Source: Flavobacterium turcicum (lineage in GTDB: Bacteria; Bacteroidota; Bacteroidia; Flavobacteriales; Flavobacteriaceae). From it: a stretch of 64,000 bases of DNA. Below are positions 41,148 through 49,475 of this stretch, piece after piece. The stretch lies in contig NZ_JAAOBY010000001.1 in the NCBI RefSeq assembly GCF_011365745.1, positions 744,001-808,000 on the forward strand, read 5' to 3'. The notes under the pieces were generated by a model, which was not told where the DNA came from, did no database searches, and was given only the letters and a program-made list of their open reading frames with translations. The translations under genes and the position numbers were made by a program. How positions within the stretch are numbered: the stretch's first letter is position 1; every line of letters begins with the position of its first letter.

Positions 41148-41651
41148 ATGAAAAAATCTGTTGTAGTTATTTTACTGGCATTGTTAAGTTTAACGGTGTC
41201 TTCATTTGCATATCACAAATTTTATGTAGGTCTTTTTCAGGTAAATTTTGTGCCTGAAAAGAAAATGCTACAAGTAACTGCTCGGTTGTTTGTTGATGAT
41301 TTAAATTTGGCATTGGGGAAAAAATACAACAAAAAAGTGTACTTGGGAGACCAAAAAGAAACCACAGAAGATGTCGTTTTATTGAAAAAGTATTTGAACG
41401 AAAAATTCAATATCAAAATAAACAATCAAAGTAAACCGTTTTTCTTTGTTACTAAAGAATTAGAAGGCGATGTTTTGGTTTGTTACCTTCGGGTAAATGA
41501 AGTAAAAAAAATATCGGAGCTCGAAGTATTTAACAGTTTGCTTACGGAGAGTAGTTCAGAGCAACAAAATATCATGCATTTTAATATAAAAGGAACTAAA
41601 AATACGTTACTGTTGACCAATAGTTCTGTTCGAGGAATGTTAAAGTACTAA
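41148..41651 (+). CDS. DUF6702-like exported protein
   Basis: The 167-residue protein has a signal peptide (MKKSVVVILLALLSLTVSSFA) followed by HKFYVGLFQVNFVPEKKMLQ. From memory this start is typical of DUF6702, a small family found beside M1 peptidase genes in Flavobacteriaceae. The rest is mixed alpha/beta with no known active site. It lies 64 bases upstream of the M1 peptidase gene in the same direction, so the two are probably co-transcribed. The function is unknown. Confidence 0.75.
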   Translation: MKKSVVVILLALLSLTVSSFAYHKFYVGLFQVNFVPEKKMLQVTARLFVDDLNLALGKKYNKKVYLGDQKETTEDVVLLKKYLNEKFNIKINNQSKPFFFVTKELEGDVLVCYLRVNEVKKISELEVFNSLLTESSSEQQNIMHFNIKGTKNTLLLTNSSVRGMLKY

Positions 41652-41715
41652 ATTAACAGGCTTGTAATCACTAAAATTCTTAATTTCACACCAGATAATA
41701 ACCAGATTTCTACCT

Positions 41716-43959
41716 ATGAAAAAATTGTCCTTTTTACTATTTTTTCCTGCGATGCTTTTCGCACAGGAAAAACCGGCTACAGTCGCGCCAAGACAACCAG
41801 GCAAATACGACACCAATAAGTTTAGCCAAATGTACGATTTGATGGCTACGCCAAACATGTTTCGTACTGCTTCTGGAGCGCCAGGTCCAGCTTACTACCA
41901 ACAGCAGGCAGACTACAAAATCAACATTGAGCTTGATGACAAAAAATCAAGATTAACTGGTTCTGAAACCATCACTTATACTAACAATTCACCAGATACT
42001 TTAGAGTATTTATGGGTACAATTAGACCAAAACCAACAAAATAAAAACTCACAAACTCCTTTGGCAGAAAGTCAGAGAATGGATCAAGTTTTGCCTGCAT
42101 CAAATTTTGCAAGCAAGTTTTTCAAAGATCCATTAGAGCGTGGTTTTAATATTGAGCAAGTAAAAGATGCAAAGGGCAATCCTTTATCATACGTGATCAA
42201 TCAAACCATGATGCGTATCAATTTAGCTACTCCTTTAAAACCGGGTGAGAAATTCTCATTTGGAATTAATTGGTGGTACAACATTAACAATTATAGAGCA
42301 GAAGGTGGTCGTTCTGGCTACGAATTATTCGAAAAAGAAGGCAATAAATTATATGTAATTGCTCAATTTTATCCAAGAATGGCAGTGTATAATGATGTTG
42401 AAGGTTGGCAAAACATGCAATTCTGGGGAACAGGTGAGTTTACTTTACCTTTCGGAAACTTTGACGTAAACATTACTGTTCCTGCTGATCACGTGATGGA
42501 AGCAACTGGAGAGTTAATGAACCGTAGCGAAGTATTTACCCCAGAGCAGGTTAAAAGATACGAATTGGCAACAAAATCATATGATAAGCCAGTAGTTATT
42601 GTAACTCAAGCAGAAGCTGAGGCGGCTGAAAAAGGTTTCTCAGATAAAAAGAAAACATGGAAATTTAGCGCAAAAAACGTAAGAGATTTTGGTATTGCTA
42701 CGTCTAGAAAGTTCATATATGATGCAATGGCTGTAAAACTGAGCGAAAAAACAGTTATGGCAGTATCAGTTTATCCAAAAGAAGCAAACCCATTGTGGGG
42801 AGAAACTTCAACTAGAACTGTGGCGCACACTTTAAAAAGCTATTCAGCACACACTTTTGATTATCCTTACCCAAAAGCAGTTTCAGTATCTGCCGAAGAT
42901 CAAGGAATGGAATACCCAATGATTTGCTGGAACTATGGTCGTCCTGACGAAAAAGGAGTAACTAGCGATCGTATTAAAAACGGAATGATTGGTGTAGTAA
43001 TTCACGAGGTTGGACACAACTTTTTCCCGATGATCGTTAATTCAGATGAGCGTCAATGGTCTTGGATGGACGAAGGATTGAACACGTTTATGCAATACAT
43101 GGCTGAGCAAGAAATGAATGTTAATTTCCCTTCAAGCCGCGGACCTGCTAGTAAAATAGTTCCTTACATGAGCGGTGATCAAAAATTCTTGGAGCCAATT
43201 ATGTCTAACTCTGAAACGATTGTTCAATTTGGATCTAATGCTTACGGAAAGCCAGCAACAGGTTTGAACATTTTGAGAGAAACAATCATGGGAAGAGAAT
43301 TATTTGACCATGCATTCAAAGTTTATGCTAACAGATGGAAATTCAAACACCCAACTCCAGAAGATTTCTTCAGAACAATGGAAGATGCTTCAGCAGTTGA
43401 TTTAGATTGGTTTTTTAGAGGTTGGTTTTATTCTACAGACTATGTGGATATCGGCGTAAAAGAGGTGAAGCAATATTTTGTTTCTGAAACTGCAACTAAA
43501 GAATTAAAAGATGCGGTAGTACGCAGAGGTCGTTTCGGACAAGAAAAAGGACCTTTCGTTTACTTAGTTCCTGGAACAAGCGAGGAATTACCTGCGAAAG
43601 ATAAAAAAGCATTGGCTATTTCAGATGTGAATTTACTATCTGATTACGTAAACAAAAACTTCTCAGCAGAAGAAAAAGCGGCGATTAAAGCACCTAAATT
43701 CTTTTATGAAGTAGAGTTCAACAAGCCAGGCGGAATGTTAATGCCTATTATTGTGGAGTTAACTTACGAAGATGATACTAAAGAAGTATTCAAGTATCCA
43801 GCTCAAATTTGGAGAAAAAATAATGATACTGCCAAAAAAGTTTACGCTACTGCAAAGGCAATCAAAAAAATTCAAGTAGATCCAAAATTAGAAACTGCTG
43901 ATATTGATGTAACCAATAACACTTGGCCAAAAGAAGAAGTAAAATCTAAATTTGACTAA
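41716..43959 (+). CDS. Exported M1 family aminopeptidase-like metalloprotease
   Basis: The 747-residue protein has a signal peptide (MKKLSFLLFFPAMLFAQ) and the gluzincin zinc site HEVGHNFFP with the third ligand in WMDEGLNTF 18 residues on. The substrate-binding motif that reads GAMEN in aminopeptidase N is GMEYP here. This variant is common in the bacterial M1-like group. The C-terminal portion is beta-rich. It should degrade peptides in the periplasm or at the cell surface and ends at a strong terminator. Confidence 0.92.
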   Translation: MKKLSFLLFFPAMLFAQEKPATVAPRQPGKYDTNKFSQMYDLMATPNMFRTASGAPGPAYYQQQADYKINIELDDKKSRLTGSETITYTNNSPDTLEYLWVQLDQNQQNKNSQTPLAESQRMDQVLPASNFASKFFKDPLERGFNIEQVKDAKGNPLSYVINQTMMRINLATPLKPGEKFSFGINWWYNINNYRAEGGRSGYELFEKEGNKLYVIAQFYPRMAVYNDVEGWQNMQFWGTGEFTLPFGNFDVNITVPADHVMEATGELMNRSEVFTPEQVKRYELATKSYDKPVVIVTQAEAEAAEKGFSDKKKTWKFSAKNVRDFGIATSRKFIYDAMAVKLSEKTVMAVSVYPKEANPLWGETSTRTVAHTLKSYSAHTFDYPYPKAVSVSAEDQGMEYPMICWNYGRPDEKGVTSDRIKNGMIGVVIHEVGHNFFPMIVNSDERQWSWMDEGLNTFMQYMAEQEMNVNFPSSRGPASKIVPYMSGDQKFLEPIMSNSETIVQFGSNAYGKPATGLNILRETIMGRELFDHAFKVYANRWKFKHPTPEDFFRTMEDASAVDLDWFFRGWFYSTDYVDIGVKEVKQYFVSETATKELKDAVVRRGRFGQEKGPFVYLVPGTSEELPAKDKKALAISDVNLLSDYVNKNFSAEEKAAIKAPKFFYEVEFNKPGGMLMPIIVELTYEDDTKEVFKYPAQIWRKNNDTAKKVYATAKAIKKIQVDPKLETADIDVTNNTWPKEEVKSKFD

Positions 43960-43970
43960 ACTTAAAAACA

Positions 43971-43998
43971 AAAAAAGACTCTGTAAAGAGTCTTTTTT
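43971..43998 (+). terminator. Terminator of the DUF6702-M1 operon
   Basis: An 11-bp perfect stem (43971-43981 with 43988-43998) is followed by a T-run, 12 bases after the M1 stop codon. Confidence 0.9.
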
Positions 43999-44037
43999 TT
44001 TTATGAAATAATTAAAAGTCAAAGTAGCAAAAAGTAA

Positions 44038-44045
44038 TATCTTTG
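44038..44045 (+). promoter_or_regulatory. -7 box for the tatA-type gene
   Basis: TATCTTTG fits TAnnTTTG, 25 bases before the ATG at 44070. No -33 TTG at the expected distance. Confidence 0.45.
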
Positions 44046-44069
44046 TCTTTGAAATAAAACAACACTATT

Positions 44070-44471
44070 ATGTTCGGTATAGGAGGAGGCGAATTAGTTT
44101 TTATCATGTTTATTGTGCTCATGCTTTTTGGATCAGATAAAATTCCTGAAATCGCTCGCACTTTGGGTAAGACTATGGCACAGCTAAAAAACGCAACAAA
44201 CGATATTAAGAATGAAATTCAAAAAGGAGCAGAAGCTAATGGTTTTGACTCTAAATCATTAACTGATTTCACAGGAAATATTACTAGCGAAATCAATAAA
44301 GCAAAAGAAAATTTGCTAGGTGATACAACTCAATTTACAAGTATTACAGAGGGTTTTAATAACGAAATCAATACTGTGAAAGACAATTTAATTGTAGATA
44401 CAACGAAGCCTGTTGATGCTGCTAAAGAAGTTATTGAGGAAATTGAAGGTCCTATCAAACGCCAAATGTAA
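44070..44471 (+). CDS. tatA: Sec-independent translocase TatA/B-type protein
   Basis: The 133-residue protein has the Hcf106/TatA plan: one N-terminal transmembrane helix (GGELVFIMFIVLMLFG), the FGSDKIPE hinge, and an amphipathic helix (IARTLGKTMAQLKNATNDIK). The C-terminal 80 residues are polar, and longer than in a typical TatA (about 60-90 residues), so a TatB-like role is possible. It would help export folded proteins across the inner membrane. Its stop codon overlaps the next start (TAATG), so it is coupled to the PAP2 gene. Confidence 0.85.
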   Translation: MFGIGGGELVFIMFIVLMLFGSDKIPEIARTLGKTMAQLKNATNDIKNEIQKGAEANGFDSKSLTDFTGNITSEINKAKENLLGDTTQFTSITEGFNNEINTVKDNLIVDTTKPVDAAKEVIEEIEGPIKRQM

Positions 44472-45040
44472 TGATTGACAAACTACGTGCAATTGATATT
44501 GATTTATTCGTTTTTCTTAACGGTTTAGGTTCAGAGTCTTTCGATCCGTTTTGGTTGTTGGTAACTAAACAAATCAACTGGATTCCTCTTTTTTTGTTAT
44601 TGCTATACCTTATTTACTCTAAGATAGGTGTCAAACAAACCATTTATTTACTTGTTTTTGTAGCGTTGTTAGTGACGTTTACGGATCAAGTTACGAACTT
44701 ATTTAAAAATAGTTTTCAACGCTTGAGACCATCCAACAATACTGATATTAACTCTTTCATTCGAGTAGTGCAGCAACGTGGCTCATATAGCTTTTTTTCA
44801 GGCCATGCTTCTAATTCTATGGCAGTTGCGACTTTTATATTTTGTATTTTTCGATCTCAATTTAAATATTTTGGCTTCATTTTTTTATGGCCGTTGGTTT
44901 TTGCTTACAGCCGAATTTATCTTGGATTACATTATCCGTTAGATATTCTTACTGGCTATTTATTTGGAGTTTTAAGTGGTTATTTAGTATTCAAAACCTA
45001 TTCTCATTTTCAAAAAAAGTTTTTTCCGCTAGGACGATAA
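44471..45040 (+). CDS. PAP2-family membrane phosphatase
   Basis: The 189-residue protein has five or six hydrophobic helices and the three acid-phosphatase motifs in order: KNSFQRLRP, SFFSGHAS and SRIYLGLHYPLD. These carry the catalytic histidines. It could be an undecaprenyl-diphosphate phosphatase or a lipid phosphatase; sequence alone does not decide. It overlaps the TatA-type gene by one base. Confidence 0.9.
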   Translation: MIDKLRAIDIDLFVFLNGLGSESFDPFWLLVTKQINWIPLFLLLLYLIYSKIGVKQTIYLLVFVALLVTFTDQVTNLFKNSFQRLRPSNNTDINSFIRVVQQRGSYSFFSGHASNSMAVATFIFCIFRSQFKYFGFIFLWPLVFAYSRIYLGLHYPLDILTGYLFGVLSGYLVFKTYSHFQKKFFPLGR

Positions 45041-45078
45041 TGTTGAAAACAGTTGAATTAAATTTTTAGTATAAAATT

Positions 45079-45128
45079 CAAAATCCGAAATCATCTTACT
45101 CATTGTAGTAACATGATTTCGAATTTTT
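45079..45128. terminator. Bidirectional terminator between PAP2 and O-methyltransferase
   Basis: A stem of about 15 bp with one mismatch (45080-45094 with 45113-45127), an A-rich left side and T-rich right side, lies between two convergent genes. Confidence 0.75.
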
Positions 45129-45153
45129 TATGCAGAAAAGTGATTCCTGCTAT

Positions 45154-45795
45154 TTACAAAACACGGCTGACCGTCAAACCATCTCGAATGGGTAATAAAA
45201 CAGTTTCCACTCTTGGGTCTGTAGCTAAAAGTTGGTTGTATTCTAATAATACTTTTGTGCTCACATCTTTTGGGTTCAAGGGTTCTAAAACTTTACCACT
45301 CCAAAGTACATTATCAGATAAAATAATGCCGCCCGTATTCATTTTTGGCAGAATCAATTCAAAATACTCGAGGTAATTTTCTTTATCTGCATCAATAAAA
45401 ACCAAATCAAATTTAAGTTCTAGCGTGGGTATAATATGTACTGCTTCGCCTAAATGTTGCACAATTTGTGCTCCCCAAGGCGATTTGTCAAAGTGCTTTC
45501 GCTGAAAATCGATTAACTCTTCTTTGATGTCAATCGTATGCAATTGCCCTCCTTTTTGCATGCCTTCGCAAAGGCATAATGCAGAATAGCCAGTATAGGT
45601 TCCTATTTCTAGGATGTTTAATGGTCTAATTAGCTTAGATAACATGCTCAAAACACGACCTTGAAAATGACCGCTTAGCATTCGCGGCAGCAGAATTTTT
45701 TGGTAAGTTTCTTTATTCAAAGCCGCTAATAATGCAGGTTCTTTTTCAGAATGTTGTTCGATGTAATCCTCTAATTCAGGCGAAATAAAATGCAT
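45154..45795 (-). CDS. O-methyltransferase, class I (COMT-like)
   Basis: The 213-residue protein belongs to the Methyltransf_3 family. SAM-binding motif I is ILEIGTYTGYSALCLCEG, and the metal-binding aspartates appear in FDLVFIDADKENYLEY and ILSDNVLWSGKVL. Such enzymes methylate catechol-type or related hydroxyls with magnesium; some members act on other small molecules or rRNA. Its promoter (TACCTTTG with TTG) lies just upstream and divergent from the rlmN promoter. Confidence 0.9.
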   Translation of the reverse strand: MHFISPELEDYIEQHSEKEPALLAALNKETYQKILLPRMLSGHFQGRVLSMLSKLIRPLNILEIGTYTGYSALCLCEGMQKGGQLHTIDIKEELIDFQRKHFDKSPWGAQIVQHLGEAVHIIPTLELKFDLVFIDADKENYLEYFELILPKMNTGGIILSDNVLWSGKVLEPLNPKDVSTKVLLEYNQLLATDPRVETVLLPIRDGLTVSRVL

Positions 45796-45820
45796 GATTC
45801 AATTTTTTTGCTGTGGAATG

Positions 45821-45848
45821 CAAAGGTACCAAATTATAAAATCAACAA
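45821..45848 (-). promoter_or_regulatory. Promoter of the O-methyltransferase gene
   Basis: On the minus strand TACCTTTG (45821-45828) follows a TTG (45846-45848) with a 17-bp spacer, within the flavobacterial range. Confidence 0.55.
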
Positions 45849-45893
45849 GTGTGCATTTCTTTAAATTGATGGAATAAATCAACAAATAGTCAT

Positions 45894-45901
45894 TAAATTT
45901 G
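45894..45901 (+). promoter_or_regulatory. -7 box directly before rlmN
   Basis: TAAATTTG matches TAnnTTTG and ends only 4 bases before the rlmN ATG. If used, the mRNA would be leaderless or nearly so. A TTG lies 25 bp upstream (45866-45868). Confidence 0.45.
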
Positions 45902-45905
45902 CAGC

Positions 45906-46949
45906 ATGGAAATCGATAAAAAAGACATACGATCTTTAACAAAAGAGCAACTTCGTGATTTTTTTGTGGCTAATGGCGAAAAAGCTTTTCGAGGCAATCA
46001 AGTGTATGAATGGTTGTGGAGCAAAGGAGCCCATAGTTTTGAAGATATGACTAATGTTTCAAAAGGAACACGCAGCATGCTCGAACAGCACTTTGTTATT
46101 AATCATATTATGGTTGATACGATGCAACGGTCAGAAGACGGAACGGTTAAAAACGCTGTTCGTTTGCATGATGGTTTGGTTGTGGAGTCGGTTTTAATTC
46201 CTACCGCTACCAGAACAACTGCTTGCGTTTCTAGTCAAGTTGGGTGCAGTTTAGATTGTAATTTTTGTGCTACGGCACGACTAAAAAGAATGCGCAACCT
46301 GGAACCTGCCGAAATTTATGATCAGGTTATTGCCATCGATAAGGAAAGTCGTTTGTACTACAATCATCCCTTGTCAAATATTGTTTTCATGGGAATGGGT
46401 GAACCGCTTATGAATTACAACAATGTTTTGAAGGCGATTGAAATGATTACTTCTACAGAAGGTCTTGGAATGTCTCCAAAGCGTATTATGGTTTCTACAT
46501 CAGGCGTTCCTAAAATGATAAAAAAGCTAGCTGATGACGATGTGAAATTCAAATTGGCTGTCTCTTTACACTCTGCAATTGATGAGGTTCGCGCACGAAT
46601 TATGCCTTTTAGCACTAGTTTTCCATTAGCTGATTTGCGTGAATCGTTAGAGTATTGGTACCGTAAAACAAAAAGTAAGGTTTCGTATGAATACGTGGTT
46701 TGGAAAGGTATTAATGACAACAAACAAGCCGTTGATGCATTGGTTAAGTTTTGTAAATACGTGCCTTGCAAAGTGAACTTGATTGAATACAACCCAATTG
46801 ATGATGGCGAATTTCAACAAGCCTCCGAAGAGTCGATCAATAACTACATTAAAGCACTAGAAGCTAGCGGAATTGTGGTAAAAGTACGTCGAAGCCGTGG
46901 TAAAGATATTGATGCTGCCTGCGGTCAATTGGCAAACAAAGAAGCTTAA
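45906..46949 (+). CDS. rlmN: Dual-specificity 23S rRNA A2503 / tRNA A37 methyltransferase RlmN
   Basis: RlmN is a radical SAM enzyme that adds a C2 methyl group to adenosine 2503 of 23S rRNA and, in E. coli, A37 of some tRNAs. The 347-residue protein has the radical SAM cysteine triad in GCSLDCNFCATARLKRMRN, the N-terminal RNA-binding part (FRGNQVYEWLWSKG), the MGMGEPLMNY motif, and the C-terminal catalytic cysteine in DIDAACGQLAN. It is followed by the polyprenyl synthase gene with its own promoter. Confidence 0.97.
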   Translation: MEIDKKDIRSLTKEQLRDFFVANGEKAFRGNQVYEWLWSKGAHSFEDMTNVSKGTRSMLEQHFVINHIMVDTMQRSEDGTVKNAVRLHDGLVVESVLIPTATRTTACVSSQVGCSLDCNFCATARLKRMRNLEPAEIYDQVIAIDKESRLYYNHPLSNIVFMGMGEPLMNYNNVLKAIEMITSTEGLGMSPKRIMVSTSGVPKMIKKLADDDVKFKLAVSLHSAIDEVRARIMPFSTSFPLADLRESLEYWYRKTKSKVSYEYVVWKGINDNKQAVDALVKFCKYVPCKVNLIEYNPIDDGEFQQASEESINNYIKALEASGIVVKVRRSRGKDIDAACGQLANKEA

Positions 46950-46989
46950 GAAATTACTGCTTAATAATAATCCAAAAGAAGATGCTTTG

Positions 46990-47021
46990 TTGCCTGATTT
47001 CTTGCTAATATCGTATCTTTG
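46990..47021 (+). promoter_or_regulatory. Promoter of the polyprenyl synthase gene
   Basis: TTG (46990-46992) and TATCTTTG (47014-47021) are 21 bp apart. The ATG at 47028 lies 6 bases after the -7 box, so the transcript is probably leaderless. This also rules out the in-frame TTG at 47019, which is inside the box. Confidence 0.65.
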
Positions 47022-47027
47022 GAACTC

Positions 47028-48005
47028 ATGAATATCACTTCGCAAATAAAACAGCCCATTTTTGATGAAATGGAACTTTTTGAAAAAAAGTTCTACGAGT
47101 CGATGTCTTCACAAGTGGCGCTTTTAAACCGCATTACGTATTATATTGTCAATCGCAAAGGCAAGCAAATGCGTCCGATGTTTGTTTTTTTGACTGCAAA
47201 AATGTTAGCGTCAGGCCAAGTTAATGAACGTACCTATCGCGGTGCTTGCGTCATTGAACTTATTCATACTGCTACTTTAGTTCATGATGATGTAGTTGAT
47301 GATAGTAACAGACGCCGAGGTTTTTTCTCCATAAATGCACTTTGGAAAAATAAAATTGCCGTTTTAGTAGGCGATTATTTGCTCTCTAAAGGTTTGTTGC
47401 TCTCTATTGATTACGGCGATTTTGATTTGTTGCGCATTATTTCAGTTGCCGTTCGCGAAATGAGTGAAGGCGAATTGTTGCAAATAGAAAAAGCCCGCCG
47501 ACTTGACATTACCGAAGAGGTTTACTACGAAATTATACGTAAAAAAACGGCAACACTAATTGCTGCTTGTTGCGCGCTTGGTGCACAATCAGTGATTGAA
47601 GATGCCGTGCAAGTAGAAAACATGCGCAAATTTGGCGAACTCATTGGTATGGCATTTCAAATTAAAGACGATTTGTTTGACTACACAGATGAAGCCATCG
47701 GAAAACCAACAGGAATTGATATCAAAGAGCAAAAAATGACCTTGCCATTGATACATGTATTGAATACTTGCACTTCAAAAGAAAAAAGTTGGTTGATCAA
47801 TTCCATCAAAAATCACAATAAAGATAAAAAACGCGTCAAAGAGGTTATCGCTTTTGTAAAAAATAATCAAGGTTTGGCTTACGCCGAAAATAAAATGATG
47901 CAATTTCAAGCTGAGGCATTGAGTTTACTGGCTAATTATCCAGATTCCGACTTCAAAGCAGCCTTGGTTTTGATGGTGAATTATGTAATAGAACGTAAAA
48001 AATAG
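47028..48005 (+). CDS. Long-chain polyprenyl diphosphate synthase
   Basis: The product is 325 residues (MNITSQIKQP). It has both aspartate-rich motifs, LVHDDVVDDSNRRRG and QIKDDLFDYTDE, and the GKQMRPMFVFLTAKM substrate-binding region. It elongates isoprenoid diphosphates, probably to the side chain of menaquinone (octaprenyl or longer) and possibly other lipids. The exact chain length cannot be read by eye. The gene is preceded by a full flavobacterial promoter and followed by the ECF sigma gene after a 149-base gap. Confidence 0.9.
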   Translation: MNITSQIKQPIFDEMELFEKKFYESMSSQVALLNRITYYIVNRKGKQMRPMFVFLTAKMLASGQVNERTYRGACVIELIHTATLVHDDVVDDSNRRRGFFSINALWKNKIAVLVGDYLLSKGLLLSIDYGDFDLLRIISVAVREMSEGELLQIEKARRLDITEEVYYEIIRKKTATLIAACCALGAQSVIEDAVQVENMRKFGELIGMAFQIKDDLFDYTDEAIGKPTGIDIKEQKMTLPLIHVLNTCTSKEKSWLINSIKNHNKDKKRVKEVIAFVKNNQGLAYAENKMMQFQAEALSLLANYPDSDFKAALVLMVNYVIERKK

Positions 48006-48154
48006 TCCCTTTTTTTGCTTTCAGAATTCCTTTTTTAAATTTTTTTTGAAAAAAATTAACCTCCCATGCAACCATTTTACAACGACAAGCGTCTATGCTA
48101 ATAGAAGTCTGTATGAAACGGACTTGAGATAAAAGTAGAGCAAGAACCACGCAC

Positions 48155-48715
48155 ATGAAAGTGATACACTTACATCAAGAAGAACGAGAATTAATTCAGT
48201 TGGCTGTCGAGCAAAACCGACAAGCACAACAGAAAATTTATTCGCAATTCGCTCCCAAAATGTTAAGCGTATGCAGGCAATACATCAAAGACTTGCAGCA
48301 AGCAGAAGATGTAATGCTAACCGCTTTCATGAAGGTGTTTACCAATCTTAATCATTTTGAACACAAAGGAAGTTTTGAAGGTTGGATACGCCGCATCATT
48401 GTAAATGAGTGTATTTCATTTTTAAGAGTTCATAAAAAAATGAATTATACCGAAGATGAATTTTTTGTTGAAGAATCTCAGGATACAATAACAGATCAAT
48501 TTTCGGTGGAGCAAATTCAATTTTTAATTGATAATTTACCTGAAGGGTACCGAGCTGTTTTTAACTTGTACGCTATCGAAGGCTACAAACATCATGAAAT
48601 AGCGAGTCTTTTAGGCATTGCCGAAGGAACTTCAAAATCTCAGTTATCGCATGCGCGCAGAATGTTACAAGAACAGGTGCAAACCTTAAAATCATACCGA
48701 AATGGAACCGAATAA
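48155..48715 (+). CDS. ECF-type RNA polymerase sigma factor
   Basis: The 186-residue protein has sigma region 2 (FAPKMLSVCRQYIKDLQQAE DVM region, then FEGWIRRIIVNECISFLR) and region 4 (LPEGYRAVFNLYAIEGYKHH then EIASLLGIAEGTSKSQLSHA), with no region 1 or 3. It overlaps the next gene by 14 bases, an arrangement typical of sigma and anti-sigma pairs. It probably directs transcription of a small envelope-related set, perhaps including the third gene of the cassette. Confidence 0.93.
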   Translation: MKVIHLHQEERELIQLAVEQNRQAQQKIYSQFAPKMLSVCRQYIKDLQQAEDVMLTAFMKVFTNLNHFEHKGSFEGWIRRIIVNECISFLRVHKKMNYTEDEFFVEESQDTITDQFSVEQIQFLIDNLPEGYRAVFNLYAIEGYKHHEIASLLGIAEGTSKSQLSHARRMLQEQVQTLKSYRNGTE

Positions 48716-49439
48716 TTTCGAAAAACAAATAAAAGAACGCTTGGATGCTCGTGAGATTCAGCCTTCTGAAATGGCTTGGTCCAAACTAGATGCTATGTTA
48801 ACTGCAGCTAGCCCAAGTTTAGGTGAGCAGTCAAAACCAAAAAATAAATTTCCGTGGATGTACTTGGCAGCAAGTTTTGTTGGTGTTTTATTGCTATCTA
48901 CTTTGTTTTTTAGGAGTAATAATAGCGATATAATTCCATCAAAAACTACTGTAGTTGGTGTTGAAAGTAGGACTTCGAATGAAATTGAAAAAGGACAGCC
49001 AGGTTCGGAAAGTCCAAAAGAGGAAGTGGCAGTACAAACTTCTTCTGCAAAAGGGCTGCAGGCTGTAAAACAAAATGTTAGTCTAAAGTCTTTACCTATT
49101 CTAAACTCGAATAGTGTACATAAAAATGAAATTGCTCAAAAAACAACTGCTGAGAACAAGGGAGTAATGCCAATGACAACAGTTGACGATGTTCAAAAAA
49201 GAACTATTTCATTATCTGCGGCGCGCTTGTTGGCAGAGGTAACTAACGAGAATTTTCAATCTGAGGCTAATTTAAAAAGTAACAATAGATCTGCAACATC
49301 AATTGTAGTTCAGCCTGATCAGTTGTTGTCAAAGGCTGAATCAGAATTAAATCAGACCTTCAAAGAGTCGGCAATTAATAAATTCAATAAAAACTTTAAC
49401 GCGATTAGAACGGTCTTAGTAAACAGAAATTACGAATAA
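48702..49439 (+). CDS. Putative membrane anti-sigma factor
   Basis: The 245-residue protein has a cytoplasmic N-terminus with ARE-IQPSEMAWSKLDAML-type sequence, a single transmembrane segment at about residues 49-65 (WMYLAASFVGVLLLSTLFF), and a periplasmic, low-complexity C-terminal half rich in Ser, Asn and Lys. It overlaps the sigma gene by 14 bases, so anti-sigma activity is a reasonable inference from topology and position, but it lacks a zinc motif and I cannot name a family. The periplasmic half has no recognised sensor domain. Confidence 0.7.
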   Translation: MEPNNFEKQIKERLDAREIQPSEMAWSKLDAMLTAASPSLGEQSKPKNKFPWMYLAASFVGVLLLSTLFFRSNNSDIIPSKTTVVGVESRTSNEIEKGQPGSESPKEEVAVQTSSAKGLQAVKQNVSLKSLPILNSNSVHKNEIAQKTTAENKGVMPMTTVDDVQKRTISLSAARLLAEVTNENFQSEANLKSNNRSATSIVVQPDQLLSKAESELNQTFKESAINKFNKNFNAIRTVLVNRNYE

Positions 49440-49475
49440 ATATTAAATTCAATCATCAATCAAAAAACGAAAATC

